64,000 nucleotides of DNA. Source: Pseudomonas sp. RIT-PI-r (GTDB lineage Bacteria > Pseudomonadota > Gammaproteobacteria > Pseudomonadales > Pseudomonadaceae). The stretch is from positions 186,001 to 250,000 of the forward strand of contig NZ_LIGE01000036.1 of assembly GCF_001297015.1 (NCBI RefSeq), written 5' to 3'. Of the stretch, positions 9,504 through 20,307 are shown in pieces. Under the pieces are notes generated by a model that had not been told where the DNA came from, did no database searches, and was given only the letters and a program-made list of their open reading frames with translations. A program made the position numbers and the translations under genes. The stretch's first letter is position 1; every line of letters begins with the position of its first letter.

Positions 9504-10122
9504 GTTCCAGCCAGCGACCGAGCAAAGGCGAGAGTTCGCTGAGTGGTTGGTAGCCGTTGGTCAGCAGCGCCAATTGACCATTGCGCTCGGCGAGCAAGGT
9601 CGGGAATCCGGCGATCCCCAGATCCTGCACCCAACTGAAATCGGCCTGGGTCGCCTTGTGTTGATCGGCATGATCGAACAGCGCGGCAAATTCGATACGC
9701 GGGACGCCGGCCTGCTCTGCCAGCTCCACCAGCACACTGGCCTGGGTGACATCGCGACCTTCAGCGTAAAACGCCTGCTGGATCAGTCCGACCAGGGTCC
9801 ACGCGCAGTCCGGGGCCAGACTGCGCGCAGTAACGATCGCCCGGCAGGCCGGTTCAGTGTCGTAGACAAAACCGTCGGGCAACGCGCCTTCGAACTTGAA
9901 CGGCTGGCCAGTGGCCTCGGTGACCGCTTGCCAGTGTTCAAGAATGTAGCGACGCGTGGTCGGCTCCAGCGCCGAACCACTGCCGGTGCGCAAACCGCCA
10001 ACCACCAGATGCAACTCGACCCCGGCTGCTTGCGCCTGCTCGACCAATGCCTTGGCCACCGGAGCAAAACCCCAGCACCATGAACACATCGGATCCATCA
10101 CATAGAGCAGACGTGCAGACAT
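9487..10122 (-). CDS. DsbA-family thioredoxin-fold protein
   Basis: The 211-residue protein has a CSWC redox motif at residues 13-16 near the very N-terminus and no signal peptide, which places it in the cytoplasmic FrnE-like branch of the DsbA family rather than among periplasmic disulfide oxidases. Such proteins act as thiol-disulfide oxidoreductases or glutathione-S-transferase-like isomerases with unknown partners. It starts two bases after the stop of trhO and overlaps the ABC transporter gene by 17 bases, so all three are probably one transcript. The family is clear, the substrate unknown. Confidence 0.88.
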   Translation of the reverse strand: MSARLLYVMDPMCSWCWGFAPVAKALVEQAQAAGVELHLVVGGLRTGSGSALEPTTRRYILEHWQAVTEATGQPFKFEGALPDGFVYDTEPACRAIVTARSLAPDCAWTLVGLIQQAFYAEGRDVTQASVLVELAEQAGVPRIEFAALFDHADQHKATQADFSWVQDLGIAGFPTLLAERNGQLALLTNGYQPLSELSPLLGRWLERAACV

Positions 10123-10124
10123 GG

Positions 10125-11066
10125 TTAAGCCTCGGTGGATGCTTGCTTGTAGTTGTAGCCGATCGGGTGCGGCATGTTGCGCGCCTTGGCCAGTTCGATC
10201 TGCTTCTGCCGATCAATGGCGCTGCGCCGGGTCTTCTCGCTCAGTTTGTCCCAGCAATGCGGGCAACTGATGCCGGCGACGTAATGCTCGGAGGCGCGAT
10301 CTTCAACGCTGACCGGTGTGCGGCAGGCATGACATTGATCGTAGTCGCCTTCGCTGAGGTCGTGACGCACGGTCACGCGGTTGTCGAACACGAAGCAGTC
10401 GCCCTGCCACTTGGTTTCTTCCTGCGGCACCTCTTCGAGGTACTTCAGAATACCGCCCTTGAGGTGGTAGACCTCTTCGTAGCCTTCGCCGAGCATGTAG
10501 CTCGAGGCTTTTTCGCAGCGGATGCCGCCGGTGCAGAACATCGCGACCTTCTTGTGCACGGCCGGGTTGAAATGCTCTTTGATGTAGTCGGGAAATTCGC
10601 GAAAGCTGGTGGTTTTCGGATCGATGGCGCCTTCGAAGGTGCCGATCGACACTTCGTAATCGTTGCGCGTGTCGATCAACAGCACTTCCGGGTCGCTGAT
10701 CAACGCGTTCCAGTCTTGCGGATCAACGTAGGTGCCGACCTTTTTGTTCGGGTCGACGCCTTCGACACCGAGGGTGACGATCTCTTTCTTCAGTTTGACC
10801 TTGGTGCGATAGAACGGCTGCTCGTCGCAGTACGACTCTTTGTGATCGATGTCGATCATGCGTGGGTCGTTCTTCAGCCAGGCGAGCAGGCCGTCGATGC
10901 CTTCGCGGGTGCCGGACACCGTGCCGTTGATGCCTTCTTCGGCGATCAGCAGGGTGCCTTTGATCTGGTTGTCGACCATCGCTTGCAGCAGGGGCTCGCG
11001 CAGGTTGACGTAATCTTCGAGGGTGACGAACTTATACAGTGCCGCCACGACAATCGGTTGTGTCAT
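10125..11066 (-). CDS. trhO: tRNA uridine(34) hydroxylase TrhO (rhodanese family, YceA)
   Basis: TrhO hydroxylates uridine 34 of certain tRNAs, the oxygen-dependent first step toward 5-oxyacetyl or 5-methoxy uridine. The 313-residue protein has the family layout: an N-terminal domain, a rhodanese domain at about 120-215 with the CTGGIRCEKAS active-site loop starting at C178, and a C-terminal pair of CxxC motifs (CHAC and CPHC) that could bind zinc. A good AGGAG-like site precedes the ATG. It is the first gene of the trhO-dsbA-ABC operon, and a strong terminator separates it from the bolA-like gene upstream. Confidence 0.93.
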   Translation of the reverse strand: MTQPIVVAALYKFVTLEDYVNLREPLLQAMVDNQIKGTLLIAEEGINGTVSGTREGIDGLLAWLKNDPRMIDIDHKESYCDEQPFYRTKVKLKKEIVTLGVEGVDPNKKVGTYVDPQDWNALISDPEVLLIDTRNDYEVSIGTFEGAIDPKTTSFREFPDYIKEHFNPAVHKKVAMFCTGGIRCEKASSYMLGEGYEEVYHLKGGILKYLEEVPQEETKWQGDCFVFDNRVTVRHDLSEGDYDQCHACRTPVSVEDRASEHYVAGISCPHCWDKLSEKTRRSAIDRQKQIELAKARNMPHPIGYNYKQASTEA

Positions 11067-11119
11067 GGGTATTTCTCCAGGTGGCTACCCTCGCAAAGGG
11101 TGAACCGGATTGAAAAAAA

Positions 11120-11143
11120 AACGCGCCGGGTGAGCGGCGCGTT
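11120..11143 (-). terminator. Intrinsic terminator after the bolA-like gene
   Basis: On the minus strand an eight-pair GC-rich stem (AACGCGCC pairing with GGCGCGTT across an eight-base loop) runs directly into nine T residues. It ends the DUF2059/bolA-like transcript before trhO. Confidence 0.85.
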
Positions 11144-11168
11144 GCGGATTCTAGCAAAAAACCGAAGC

Positions 11169-11468
11169 TTAATGCTTGCTGCCGCCGGCACAGGTTGGCG
11201 ACGCCGGAGCGGCGCCGATCTCTGCCCATTCCTGCGGGGTGTAGGTGTGCAGCGCCAACGCATGGAACTCGCCCATCAGCTCGCCGAGCGTGCCGTAGAC
11301 TTTCTGGTGGCGCTTGACCCGGTTCAGGCCGTCAAACTGCGCGCTGACCACCACTGCCTTGTAGTGCGTCTGCAACCCGCGACTGTGCATGTGGCTTTCA
11401 TCCAGCACTTGCAGATGTTCGGGCTGAAGCAGGGCCAGCGTCGATTCGATGCGTTGTTGCATGGTCAT
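11169..11468 (-). CDS. BolA family protein
   Basis: This 99-residue BolA-fold protein shows the conserved H-S-R-G...HYKAVVVSAQF core and the helix-turn region RVKRHQKVYGTL. BolA proteins act with monothiol glutaredoxins in iron-sulfur trafficking and affect morphology and motility. I chose the ATG at 11468 because GGAG lies six bases upstream; a GTG one codon earlier would leave only three. The Cys and His near the C-terminus (TCAGGSKH) may be metal ligands, which is speculative. The gene lies downstream of the DUF2059 gene on the same strand with a 12-base gap and ends at a strong terminator. Confidence 0.9.
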   Translation of the reverse strand: MTMQQRIESTLALLQPEHLQVLDESHMHSRGLQTHYKAVVVSAQFDGLNRVKRHQKVYGTLGELMGEFHALALHTYTPQEWAEIGAAPASPTCAGGSKH

Positions 11469-11480
11469 CACGAACTCCGC

Positions 11481-11996
11481 TTACTTCTTCTTGGCCGGTG
11501 CAGCTGCAGGAGCCAGCTCTTTGGTCATGTCGTCGAGCAGCTTGTTGACGACCGGTACGGCGCTTTCCAGTTTGGCCTGGGTCATCTGGGCCGATTGCTG
11601 CGTCAGCTGCGGCATTTTTTCCAGCACTTTCTTGCCCAGTGGCGACTGGTAGAACGCGACCAGATCCTTCAGCTCCGATTCGCTGAAGTTGGTGGTGTAG
11701 AGCTTGACCATGTCCGGCTTCAGCTTGTTCCAGCCAATGGCCTGGTCGAGCGCGGCGTTGGCCTTGGCCTGGTAGGTTTCCAGAACGGCTTTCTTGGCTT
11801 CCGGGGCTTTGGTCTGCTCGAAACGCTGAGCGAACATTTGCTGCACTTGCATGTACACCGGAGTGCCCAGCTTGTCAGCGTGCGCCAGGGTCAGAAAAGC
11901 TTCAGCACTGGCGTTGTGGCTGGCGGTATCGGCAAGCACCTGGCCGCTGGCGCAAACCAGTGCAACCGCGGTGCAGATGGCACGAAGACGAGTCAT
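11481..11996 (-). CDS. Periplasmic DUF2059 protein
   Basis: The 171-residue protein starts with a cleavable signal peptide (cleavage probably after VLA, near residue 22) and is helical and Lys/Gln-rich, as in DUF2059. The conserved segment FSESELKDLVAFYQSPLG near residues 105-122 is the hallmark of the domain. Its function is unknown. The same pair (DUF2059, then bolA-like) next to fumC is found in P. aeruginosa (PA0854-PA0857, from memory). The C-terminus ends in an Ala/Pro/Lys tail. Confidence 0.85.
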   Translation of the reverse strand: MTRLRAICTAVALVCASGQVLADTASHNASAEAFLTLAHADKLGTPVYMQVQQMFAQRFEQTKAPEAKKAVLETYQAKANAALDQAIGWNKLKPDMVKLYTTNFSESELKDLVAFYQSPLGKKVLEKMPQLTQQSAQMTQAKLESAVPVVNKLLDDMTKELAPAAAPAKKK

Positions 11997-12189
11997 CGAG
12001 TTTCCTTTTCAGCTAGGCGAGGTCAAACCCCAAGGGCGACCATTCTGCGCCTAAAAAACGCTGCGGCTCAACCCCCGAGCCTTGCCGCGCTTGATTGGCC
12101 GGGTTTTACCGGTCAACAATCGGCTCGATGGAACCACCACGGCCGATGCCGGCCTAAACTGCGCAAACAGACCAACAGGAGTGTGCACG

Positions 12190-13584
<1,395 letters not shown>

Positions 13585-13589
13585 AAAGC

Positions 13590-13658
13590 AAAAGATCGCA
13601 GCCTTCGGCAGCTCCTACATGCGACCTGTGTAGGAGCTGCCGCAGGCTGCGATCTTTT
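13590..13658. repeat. REP-type inverted repeat between convergent genes
   Basis: Two near-complementary 30-base arms (13590-13619 and 13629-13658) carry the Pseudomonas GATCGCAGCC...GGCAGCTCCTACA motif. Runs of A and T on the outside let it act as a terminator for both fumC and the EamA gene. Related copies lie at 17993, 27232 and 53973. Confidence 0.9.
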
Positions 13659-13663
13659 GATCT

Positions 13664-14617
13664 TCAGGCCATACGCATCCGCCGCGCCCTGAGCCCGGCA
13701 ATCAACGACGGCCCCAACGCCACCAGCGCCGAGCCCAACACCACCAGCACCGCCCCGCCATACCCGAGCCCGTTGATCTGCTCGGCATGCACGTATTCCG
13801 GCCAGATCCGCGCCGCAATCGCCACCGCGCCAAACGTCACCAGCGGCGTGATCGCCAACGTCGCACTGACCCGCGATGCCTCCCAATGGGCCAGCGCTTC
13901 AGCAAATGCACCGTAGGCAATCAACGTGTTCATGCAGCACGCCAGCAGCAGCCAGCCCTGCAGCGGGTTCAGACTCAGTGCTTCGAGCGGATGCACCCAC
14001 GGCGTCAGCAATAACGCGCAGAACAGGTAGATCACCATCATCACCTGCAGCGAATTCCATACCGTCAGCAGTTGTTTCTGGCCCAGCGCATAGAACGTCC
14101 AGACCGTCGACGCCAGTAACACCAGCAAAACACCAGCGGTGTAATCCGACAGCGACGTCAGCAACTCCGCTAGCCGTTGATTGAAGAACAGCACAAACCC
14201 GATCAACAGCACCACCAGGCCAATGCCCTGGCCGATGCTGAAACGCTCCTTGAACACAAACAGACTGGCGATCAGCAACATGATCGGGCCCATTTGCACC
14301 ACCAATTGCGCGGTGCCGGGGCTGAGCAGATTGAGGCCCATCAGGTACAACACATAGTTGCCAACCAGGCCGAGCACTGCCATCAGCACCAGCCAGCCGC
14401 CCTTGGGCCCGAGCACTTTGCGACTCGGCAGGCGCTTGACCGAAGCCAGATAAATGAACAGGCAACCACCGGACACCAGCAGACGAAACCAGGTCACCGT
14501 GACCGGGTCCATCACCATCAGGACTTGCTTGAGTTTGATCGGCAGGATGCCCCACAGAAACGCGGTCAGCAGCGCCAGGAACAGACCGTAGACCCAGCGA
14601 CCGGATGAAATGTGCAT
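13664..14617 (-). CDS. EamA/DMT family exporter
   Basis: The 317-residue inner-membrane protein has about ten hydrophobic helices in two EamA halves (about 10-145 and 160-305), the layout of drug/metabolite exporters. The N-terminal half contains the typical W-G-I-L-P and conserved Pro/Arg positions (DPVTVTWFRLLVS). The substrate cannot be told from sequence. It is a single gene, convergent with fumC and followed by the REP hairpin. Confidence 0.88.
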   Translation of the reverse strand: MHISSGRWVYGLFLALLTAFLWGILPIKLKQVLMVMDPVTVTWFRLLVSGGCLFIYLASVKRLPSRKVLGPKGGWLVLMAVLGLVGNYVLYLMGLNLLSPGTAQLVVQMGPIMLLIASLFVFKERFSIGQGIGLVVLLIGFVLFFNQRLAELLTSLSDYTAGVLLVLLASTVWTFYALGQKQLLTVWNSLQVMMVIYLFCALLLTPWVHPLEALSLNPLQGWLLLACCMNTLIAYGAFAEALAHWEASRVSATLAITPLVTFGAVAIAARIWPEYVHAEQINGLGYGGAVLVVLGSALVALGPSLIAGLRARRMRMA

Positions 14618-14828
14618 GGAAACCCCAAAAGCCTGCTGACAAGTGCGCTCATTCTAGGCGCGCTACCTGGCCCGACACAGGGACAGTTGCGCTCAGGACG
14701 CGAATGAAACTGTGCAGGTCGCAGCATTTAATTGACGCGTTGCCGTTGATCGGCTGAGCGCGCGCGCCAAGTGCTTCACGCATAAGCTCATTGGATCCCT
14801 TCCAGCACAGCAGCCAAGGAGACCGATC

Positions 14829-15032
14829 ATGTTAGGAATGCGCGCCCGCGACAGCGCCCCCGAAATGCACTTTCGCAGCGACCGGGTGTGCCGGGTCAAT
14901 GGCGAACTGTTTTTCAGCACTCGGGAGAATACCCTTGAGGGGCCTTTCGACAGTGCCGAGAAGGCTGAGCAGGAAATAAAGGCTTATATCGCGCGGATGC
15001 AGCTTCTGGATTCCAATCGGACAACCGGTTGA
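14829..15032 (+). CDS. Small DUF6316 family protein
   Basis: This 67-residue cytoplasmic protein resembles the small DUF6316 proteins of pseudomonads, with the core FRSDRVCRVNGELFFSTREN followed by a GPF..AEKAEQEI helix. AAGGAG lies before the ATG. Its function is unknown. It stands alone between the EamA exporter and a convergent thiolase, and its stop is followed at once by a hairpin repeat that probably ends the transcript. Confidence 0.78.
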   Translation: MLGMRARDSAPEMHFRSDRVCRVNGELFFSTRENTLEGPFDSAEKAEQEIKAYIARMQLLDSNRTTG

Positions 15033-15036
15033 TGCC

Positions 15037-15102
15037 ATCGCGAGCAGGCTCACTCCTACAGGGGAACGCATTCCAACTGTAGGAGTGAGCCTGCTCGCGA
15101 TA
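15037..15102. repeat. Intergenic hairpin repeat (GCGAGCAGGCTCACTCCTACA type)
   Basis: Perfect 24-base arms (15037-15060 and 15079-15102) enclose an 18-base loop. The same element is at 43894-43981, and a variant with CGCTCCCACA is at 51132 and 54071. It sits between convergent genes, as is usual for this family. Confidence 0.9.
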
Positions 15103-15134
15103 GCAATCGACAGGTCTGCAAAACTCTTTTTGCC

Positions 15135-16319
15135 CTAGCGCACTGCCTCAAACAACCCCGTCGCCCCCATCCCGCCACCCACACACATCGTCACAATCCC
15201 ATAACGCAAATTACGCCGCTGCAACTCACGCACCAGATGCCCGACCTGCCGCGATCCGGTCATGCCGAACGGGTGACCAATGGAAATCGAGCCGCCATTG
15301 ACGTTGTACTTGTCGTTGTCGATCTCCAGCCGATCCCTGCTGTACAGGCACTGCGAAGCAAACGCCTCGTTCAATTCCCACAGATCGATATCCGCCACCT
15401 GCAAGCCCTTGGCCCTGAGCAGTTTCGGCACCGAAAACACCGGACCGATGCCCATCTCGTCCGGCTCGCAACCGGCCACGGTAAAGCCACGGAAAAACGC
15501 TTTCGGCTTGAGCCCCAGTTGCAAGGCTTTCTCCAGGCTCATCACCAGTGTCATCGACGCACCGTCGGACAGCTGCGACGAGTTGCCCGCCGTCACCGAA
15601 CCGTCTTCGGCAAATACCGGTTTCAGCCCGGCGAGGCTTTCGTAGGTGGTGTCCGGACGGTTGCAGTCGTCGCGATCGACCACGCCGTCGAGGATCTGCA
15701 CCTCGCCGGTGTTCTTGTCCTCGACGCGATATTTCACCGCCATCGGCACGATTTCATCGTTGAACAACCCGGCGGCCTGCGCCTGAGCGGTACGAATCTG
15801 ACTTTGCAGGGAATAACGATCCTGCGCCTCACGGCTGACGCCATAGCGCCGCGCGACCACTTCGGCGGTCTGCCCCATCGTGTAATAGATGCCCGGCGCC
15901 TGCTGTTTGAGCAGCGGATTGATCAGGTGATCGGTGTTGACGCTTTTCATCGTCAGGCTGATTGATTCAACGCCGCCGGCGACGATGATGTCGCTGCAGC
16001 CCGAAGCAATCTGGTTGGCAGCAATCGCGATCGCCTGCAGGCCCGACGAGCAGAAACGGTTGAGGGTCATGCCGGCGGTGCCGGTGCCCAGACGCGACAG
16101 CACCGCGACGTTGCGGCCGATGTTGTAGCCCTGCGCACCTTCGTTGGAGCCGGCGCCGACGATGCAATCTTCGACGCTGGCCGGGTCGATGTCGTTGCGC
16201 TCAAGCAGGGCGTTGACGCAATGAGCCGCCATGTCATCGGGACGGGTCTGGTTGAACTTGCCGCGAAAGGATTTGGCCAGGCCAGTCCGCACGCTGTCGA
16301 CGATCACCACTTCACGCAT
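15135..16319 (-). CDS. Acetyl-CoA C-acyltransferase (thiolase)
   Basis: The 394-residue thiolase transfers acyl groups between CoA thioesters, either in fatty-acid beta-oxidation or in acetoacetyl-CoA metabolism. All three catalytic elements are present: the nucleophile in NRFCSSG (near residue 90), the His in NGGSISIGHPFG, and the second Cys in CVGGGMGATG near the C-terminus. The ATG at 16319 has GAGG six bases upstream; two earlier in-frame ATGs do not. There is no hydratase/dehydrogenase partner next to it, so the substrate range is open. The order thiolase-pap matches PA3454-PA3455 from memory. Confidence 0.92.
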   Translation of the reverse strand: MREVVIVDSVRTGLAKSFRGKFNQTRPDDMAAHCVNALLERNDIDPASVEDCIVGAGSNEGAQGYNIGRNVAVLSRLGTGTAGMTLNRFCSSGLQAIAIAANQIASGCSDIIVAGGVESISLTMKSVNTDHLINPLLKQQAPGIYYTMGQTAEVVARRYGVSREAQDRYSLQSQIRTAQAQAAGLFNDEIVPMAVKYRVEDKNTGEVQILDGVVDRDDCNRPDTTYESLAGLKPVFAEDGSVTAGNSSQLSDGASMTLVMSLEKALQLGLKPKAFFRGFTVAGCEPDEMGIGPVFSVPKLLRAKGLQVADIDLWELNEAFASQCLYSRDRLEIDNDKYNVNGGSISIGHPFGMTGSRQVGHLVRELQRRNLRYGIVTMCVGGGMGATGLFEAVR

Positions 16320-16421
16320 GGCATACCTCATTGTTGTTGTCGGTTGAGAGTAGACCGAGCATAAGTCCACCCGATTACCGACCGCGACAATCATTCACCC
16401 CGCGTATGCGCGTCTATCGGC

Positions 16422-17936
16422 TCAGTCCTTGTGTTTCTTCGCGCGCTTGTCGGATTTCTCGAAGGCGTCTTCCAGCGCACGGTTGATCGTGCGCAACACT
16501 TTGACCCGCGCCCAGCGCTTGTCATTGGCCTCGACCAGGGTCCAGGGCGAGATTTCGCTGCTGGTGCGATCGACCATATCGCCCACGGCGGCGCGGTAAT
16601 CGTCCCATTTGTCACGGTTGCGCCAGTCGTCTTCGGTGATCTTGAAGCGCTTGAACGGGATTTCCTCACGCTCCTGGAAACGCTCCATCTGCGTGTCTTT
16701 ATCAATGGCCAGCCAGAACTTGACCACGATCACTCCGGCGTCAGCCAGTTGCTCTTCGAAGTCGTTGATCTCGCCATAGGCGCGCAGCCAGTCGGCGGGT
16801 GTACAAAAACCTTCGATACGCTCCACCAGCACTCGGCCGTACCAGGAGCGGTCGAACACGGTGAACTTGCCGCGCGCCGGAATATGTCGCCAGAAACGCC
16901 ACAAGTACGGCTGCGCGCGCTCCTCTTCGGTCGGCGCAGCAATCGGCACGATGTTGTATTGACGTGGATCGAGCGCCGCCGCAACTCGACGGATCGCTCC
17001 GCCCTTGCCGGCCGCGTCATTGCCTTCGAACACCGCGACCAGTGCGTGGCGACGCATGCGTTTGTCGCGCATCAACCCGGACAACCGCGCCTGCTCGGTG
17101 ATCAATTGTTCCTCGTAGTCCTTCTTGTCCAGACGCTGGGTCAGGTCGAGGCTGTCGAGCAGGTTGAGGTGATCCACCGGTGTACCCAGCGGTGCGGCGC
17201 TGACATCATGCGGATGAACGTCCGGGCGCTTCAGCGCACTTTGCAAACCCTCGAGGAGAATCTTGCCAACGGCCAGGCTGCGGTAGTTGGCATCCATGCC
17301 TTCGATGACATGCCATGGCGCGTAGTCGCGACTGGTACGGCGCAGCACACGTTCACCATATTTGACAAACTTGTCGTAGGTTTGCGATTGCTGCCAGTCC
17401 AGCGGGCTGATGCGCCAGCTGTGCAGAGGGTCGTCGGCCAGTGCTTTGAGCCGCGCTTTCATCTGTTTCTTGGACAAGTGAAACCAGAACTTGAAGATCA
17501 GCGCGCCTTCGTCGCAGAGCATCTTTTCCAGGCGTTCGGCACCAGCGATAGCCTGATCCAGGCGCGGATCCTTGAACAGCCCATGCACCCGCCCCTGGAG
17601 CATCTGGCTGTACCAATTGCCGAAGAAAATCCCCATCCGCCCCTTCGCCGGAAGCATCCGCCAATAGCGCCACGCCGGTGGCCGCGACAGTTCTTCATCG
17701 GTCTGCTGATCGAAGGTGCGCACCTCGATCAGGCGCGGGTCCATCCATTCGTTGAGCAACTTGACCGTCTCGCCCTTGCCCGCTCCTTCGATGCCGTTGA
17801 TCAGGATGATCACCGGGAAGCGCTTCTGTTGCTGCAATTCGAACTGCGCCTCCAACAGTGCTTCACGCAGCGCGGGGACGGCGGCCTCGTAGGTGTCTTT
17901 GTCGATGGCGTGACCGATTTCTGCGGATTCAAACAT
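16422..17936 (-). CDS. pap: Polyphosphate:AMP phosphotransferase (tandem PPK2 domains)
   Basis: Pap uses polyphosphate to phosphorylate AMP to ADP. The 504-residue protein holds two PPK2 domains, as in class II enzymes. The first has Walker A GIEGAGKGET (near residue 50), and the second, probably catalytic, has GNDAAGKGG (near residue 310) followed by FDRSWYGRVLVER, a lid/Walker B region. Start choice: ATG at 17936 with AGGAG seven bases upstream; the frame is open 56 codons further but without signals. The C-terminus is Lys/Arg-rich. It is a single gene following the thiolase on the same strand. Confidence 0.9.
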   Translation of the reverse strand: MFESAEIGHAIDKDTYEAAVPALREALLEAQFELQQQKRFPVIILINGIEGAGKGETVKLLNEWMDPRLIEVRTFDQQTDEELSRPPAWRYWRMLPAKGRMGIFFGNWYSQMLQGRVHGLFKDPRLDQAIAGAERLEKMLCDEGALIFKFWFHLSKKQMKARLKALADDPLHSWRISPLDWQQSQTYDKFVKYGERVLRRTSRDYAPWHVIEGMDANYRSLAVGKILLEGLQSALKRPDVHPHDVSAAPLGTPVDHLNLLDSLDLTQRLDKKDYEEQLITEQARLSGLMRDKRMRRHALVAVFEGNDAAGKGGAIRRVAAALDPRQYNIVPIAAPTEEERAQPYLWRFWRHIPARGKFTVFDRSWYGRVLVERIEGFCTPADWLRAYGEINDFEEQLADAGVIVVKFWLAIDKDTQMERFQEREEIPFKRFKITEDDWRNRDKWDDYRAAVGDMVDRTSSEISPWTLVEANDKRWARVKVLRTINRALEDAFEKSDKRAKKHKD

Positions 17937-17992
17937 GGGACGGCTCCTTCCAGGGTTCAGCAAGACTAGCGGATGATGACAACCTCTGAACA

Positions 17993-18063
17993 GATCGCAA
18001 TCTGCGGCAGTCCCTGCATTGGAATACGATCCACCCTGCAGGAGTTGCCGCAGGCTGCGATCT
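17993..18063. repeat. REP-type inverted repeat
   Basis: Degenerate arms of about 26 bases (17993-18018 and 18038-18063) carry the GATCGCA...GCGGCAG and CTGCCGCAGGCTGCGATC-like motif. It lies between the divergent pap and mnmC promoters, an unusual place for a terminator-like element. Confidence 0.8.
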
Positions 18064-18164
18064 TTTGCCATTTTCCACGACACCCCCGAATCAAGCCTTG
18101 CCATGGATCAAGCAGCCCTCGTCCGATCAGCTAGAATGGCCGCCTTGTCGTTGCCGAGCCTGCC

Positions 18165-20144
18165 ATGAAGCCCGTATTGCCCCACGCCCAACTCGACTGG
18201 GATGACCAGGGACGCCCGCGTTCGCGCGTGTTCGATGACGTGTATTTTTCCGACAAGTCAGGTCTGGATGAAACCCGTTATGTGTTCCTCGAACAAAACC
18301 GTCTGGCCGAACGGTTTGCCGCCTTGTCGGCAAGCGGTCGCCTGGTCATCGGCGAAACCGGCTTCGGCACCGGGCTGAATTTTCTCTGCGCCTGGCAGTT
18401 GTTCGAGCAACACGCGGTGGCCGGTGCGCGGCTGCATTTCGTCAGCGTCGAAAAGTACCCGTTGAGCCCGGCCGATCTGCAACGGGCATTGGCACTGTGG
18501 CCAGAGCTCAAGCCACTGGCCGATCAGTTGCTCAAACATTACGTGGCGATCCATCAAGGCTTTCAGCGCATCACCCTGGCCAACGGTCGCGTCACCCTGA
18601 CCCTGCTGATCGGCGATGCGCTGGAACAACTGCCGCAACTCGACGCGCAGATCGACGCATGGTTTCTCGATGGCTTCGCCCCGGCGAAAAACCCGGATAT
18701 GTGGACGGCTGAACTGTTCGTCGAGCTGGCACGCCTGGCGGCACCCGGCTCGACCATCAGCACGTTTACCAGTACCGGGTGGGTACGGCGCTTGCTCAAC
18801 GCTGCCGGGTTCAAGATGAAACGCACGCCCGGCATCGGCCACAAGTGGGAAATCCTCCGTGGCGAGTTCCTTGGCTGGCCGCCGGAAGTCGCCCCACCCG
18901 TTCCTGAAAAGCCCTGGTTCGCCCGCCCTGCTGCCGTCAACGGTGAGCGTCGGGCGCTGGTGATCGGCGCCGGTCTGGCCGGTTGCGCCACGGCATCCAG
19001 CCTGGCCGCACGCGGTTGGCAGGTGAGTCTGCTTGAACGTCACGCTCGCGTGGCGCAAGAAGCCTCGGGCAATCCACAGGGCGTGCTGTATCTGAAGTTG
19101 TCTGCGCATGGCACGGCGTTGTCGCAGTTGATCGTCAGCGGTTTCGGCTACACCCGCCGTCTGCTGGAAAGCCTGCAACGCGGCACGGACTGGGACGACT
19201 GCGGCGTGCTGCAACTGGCGTTCAATGCAAAGGAAGCCGAGCGTCACGCGCAATTGGCGGCGGCGTTCCCGGAAGATTTGCTGCAATGGCTGGAGCAACC
19301 CGAGGCGCAAAACCGCGCCGGGGTCGGCCTGGCCCACGGTGGTTTGTACTACCCCGAAGGCGGCTGGGTGCATCCGCCCGCGTTGTGTCAGGCGCAAGCG
19401 GCGCAGGCGAATATCGAACTGCTCAGCCATCAAGAAGCGCTGGAGCTACGCAAGGTCGATGACCAGTGGCAAGCGTTCGACGGCGAGCGCTTGCTCGCCA
19501 GCGCTGCGGTGGTGGTGCTGGCCGGCGCTGCCGAGATCAAGCGTTTTGCGCAAAGTGCCGAATTGCCGCTCAAACGCATTCGCGGGCAAATCACCTGCCT
19601 CGCCGAAACGCCGCAAAGTCAGGCGTTGACTACGGTGGTTTGCGCCGAAGGCTACGTCGCCCCTGCGCGTTTGGGCGAACATACCCTCGGTGCCAGTTTT
19701 GACTTCAACAACGATGATCTGAATCCGACCACCGCTGAACACGTGGGCAATCTGGCGATGCTCGAAGAGATCTCTACCGATCTCGTCACGCGCCTGCACA
19801 TCGGCGAACAGCTGGTCGAAGATCTTCAGGGCCGCGCAGCCTTCCGTTGCACCAGCCCGGATTATCTGCCGATCGTTGGCCCTCTCGCTGACCGCGAAGC
19901 GTTTCTCGAGGCGTACGCGGCACTGAGCAAAGATGCCCGTCTGGTTCCGGACATTGCCTGCCCATGGCTTGATGGTCTGTACGTCAACAGCGGTCACGGC
20001 TCGCGCGGCCTGATCACCGCGCCACTGTCGGGTGAATTGCTAGCCGCCTGGCTCGATAACGAACCGTTGCCGCTACCAAGAAGTGTCGCCGAAGCCTGCC
20101 ATCCGAACCGCTTTGCCTTGCGCCGCCTGATTCGCGGCAAATGA
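18165..20144 (+). CDS. mnmC: Bifunctional tRNA mnm5s2U34 biosynthesis protein MnmC
   Basis: MnmC finishes the 5-methylaminomethyl-2-thiouridine at tRNA position 34. The N-terminal half (about 1-240) is the SAM methyltransferase (GETGFGTGLNFL near residue 63, FLDGFAPAKNPDMW near 168). The C-terminal half (about 260-659) is the FAD oxidoreductase that removes the carboxymethyl group, with the dinucleotide motif VIGAGLAGCA near residue 264 and the GHGSRG glycine-rich end. The length of 659 is normal for the fusion, so both steps are present. The gene is monocistronic and diverges from pap. Confidence 0.95.
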   Translation: MKPVLPHAQLDWDDQGRPRSRVFDDVYFSDKSGLDETRYVFLEQNRLAERFAALSASGRLVIGETGFGTGLNFLCAWQLFEQHAVAGARLHFVSVEKYPLSPADLQRALALWPELKPLADQLLKHYVAIHQGFQRITLANGRVTLTLLIGDALEQLPQLDAQIDAWFLDGFAPAKNPDMWTAELFVELARLAAPGSTISTFTSTGWVRRLLNAAGFKMKRTPGIGHKWEILRGEFLGWPPEVAPPVPEKPWFARPAAVNGERRALVIGAGLAGCATASSLAARGWQVSLLERHARVAQEASGNPQGVLYLKLSAHGTALSQLIVSGFGYTRRLLESLQRGTDWDDCGVLQLAFNAKEAERHAQLAAAFPEDLLQWLEQPEAQNRAGVGLAHGGLYYPEGGWVHPPALCQAQAAQANIELLSHQEALELRKVDDQWQAFDGERLLASAAVVVLAGAAEIKRFAQSAELPLKRIRGQITCLAETPQSQALTTVVCAEGYVAPARLGEHTLGASFDFNNDDLNPTTAEHVGNLAMLEEISTDLVTRLHIGEQLVEDLQGRAAFRCTSPDYLPIVGPLADREAFLEAYAALSKDARLVPDIACPWLDGLYVNSGHGSRGLITAPLSGELLAAWLDNEPLPLPRSVAEACHPNRFALRRLIRGK

Positions 20145-20307
20145 CTGGATACCACGGGCGCCGCAACGGTGCCCCGCCGGTCTGACGCCGTCACTTATAA
20201 CTTATCGTTCTAAAACTCCCACAACCGCACCGGGTCAGTTTCTGAGTAGCGGCCATGTCGGCCGCTGAAGAAACACCCTCCCCAACGGAAAAACCGGTAA
20301 GGACTTT

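Noticed and set aside
16431..17969. 512-residue plus-strand ORF opposite pap
   Set aside because: It is a codon-bias shadow of the tandem PPK2 gene.
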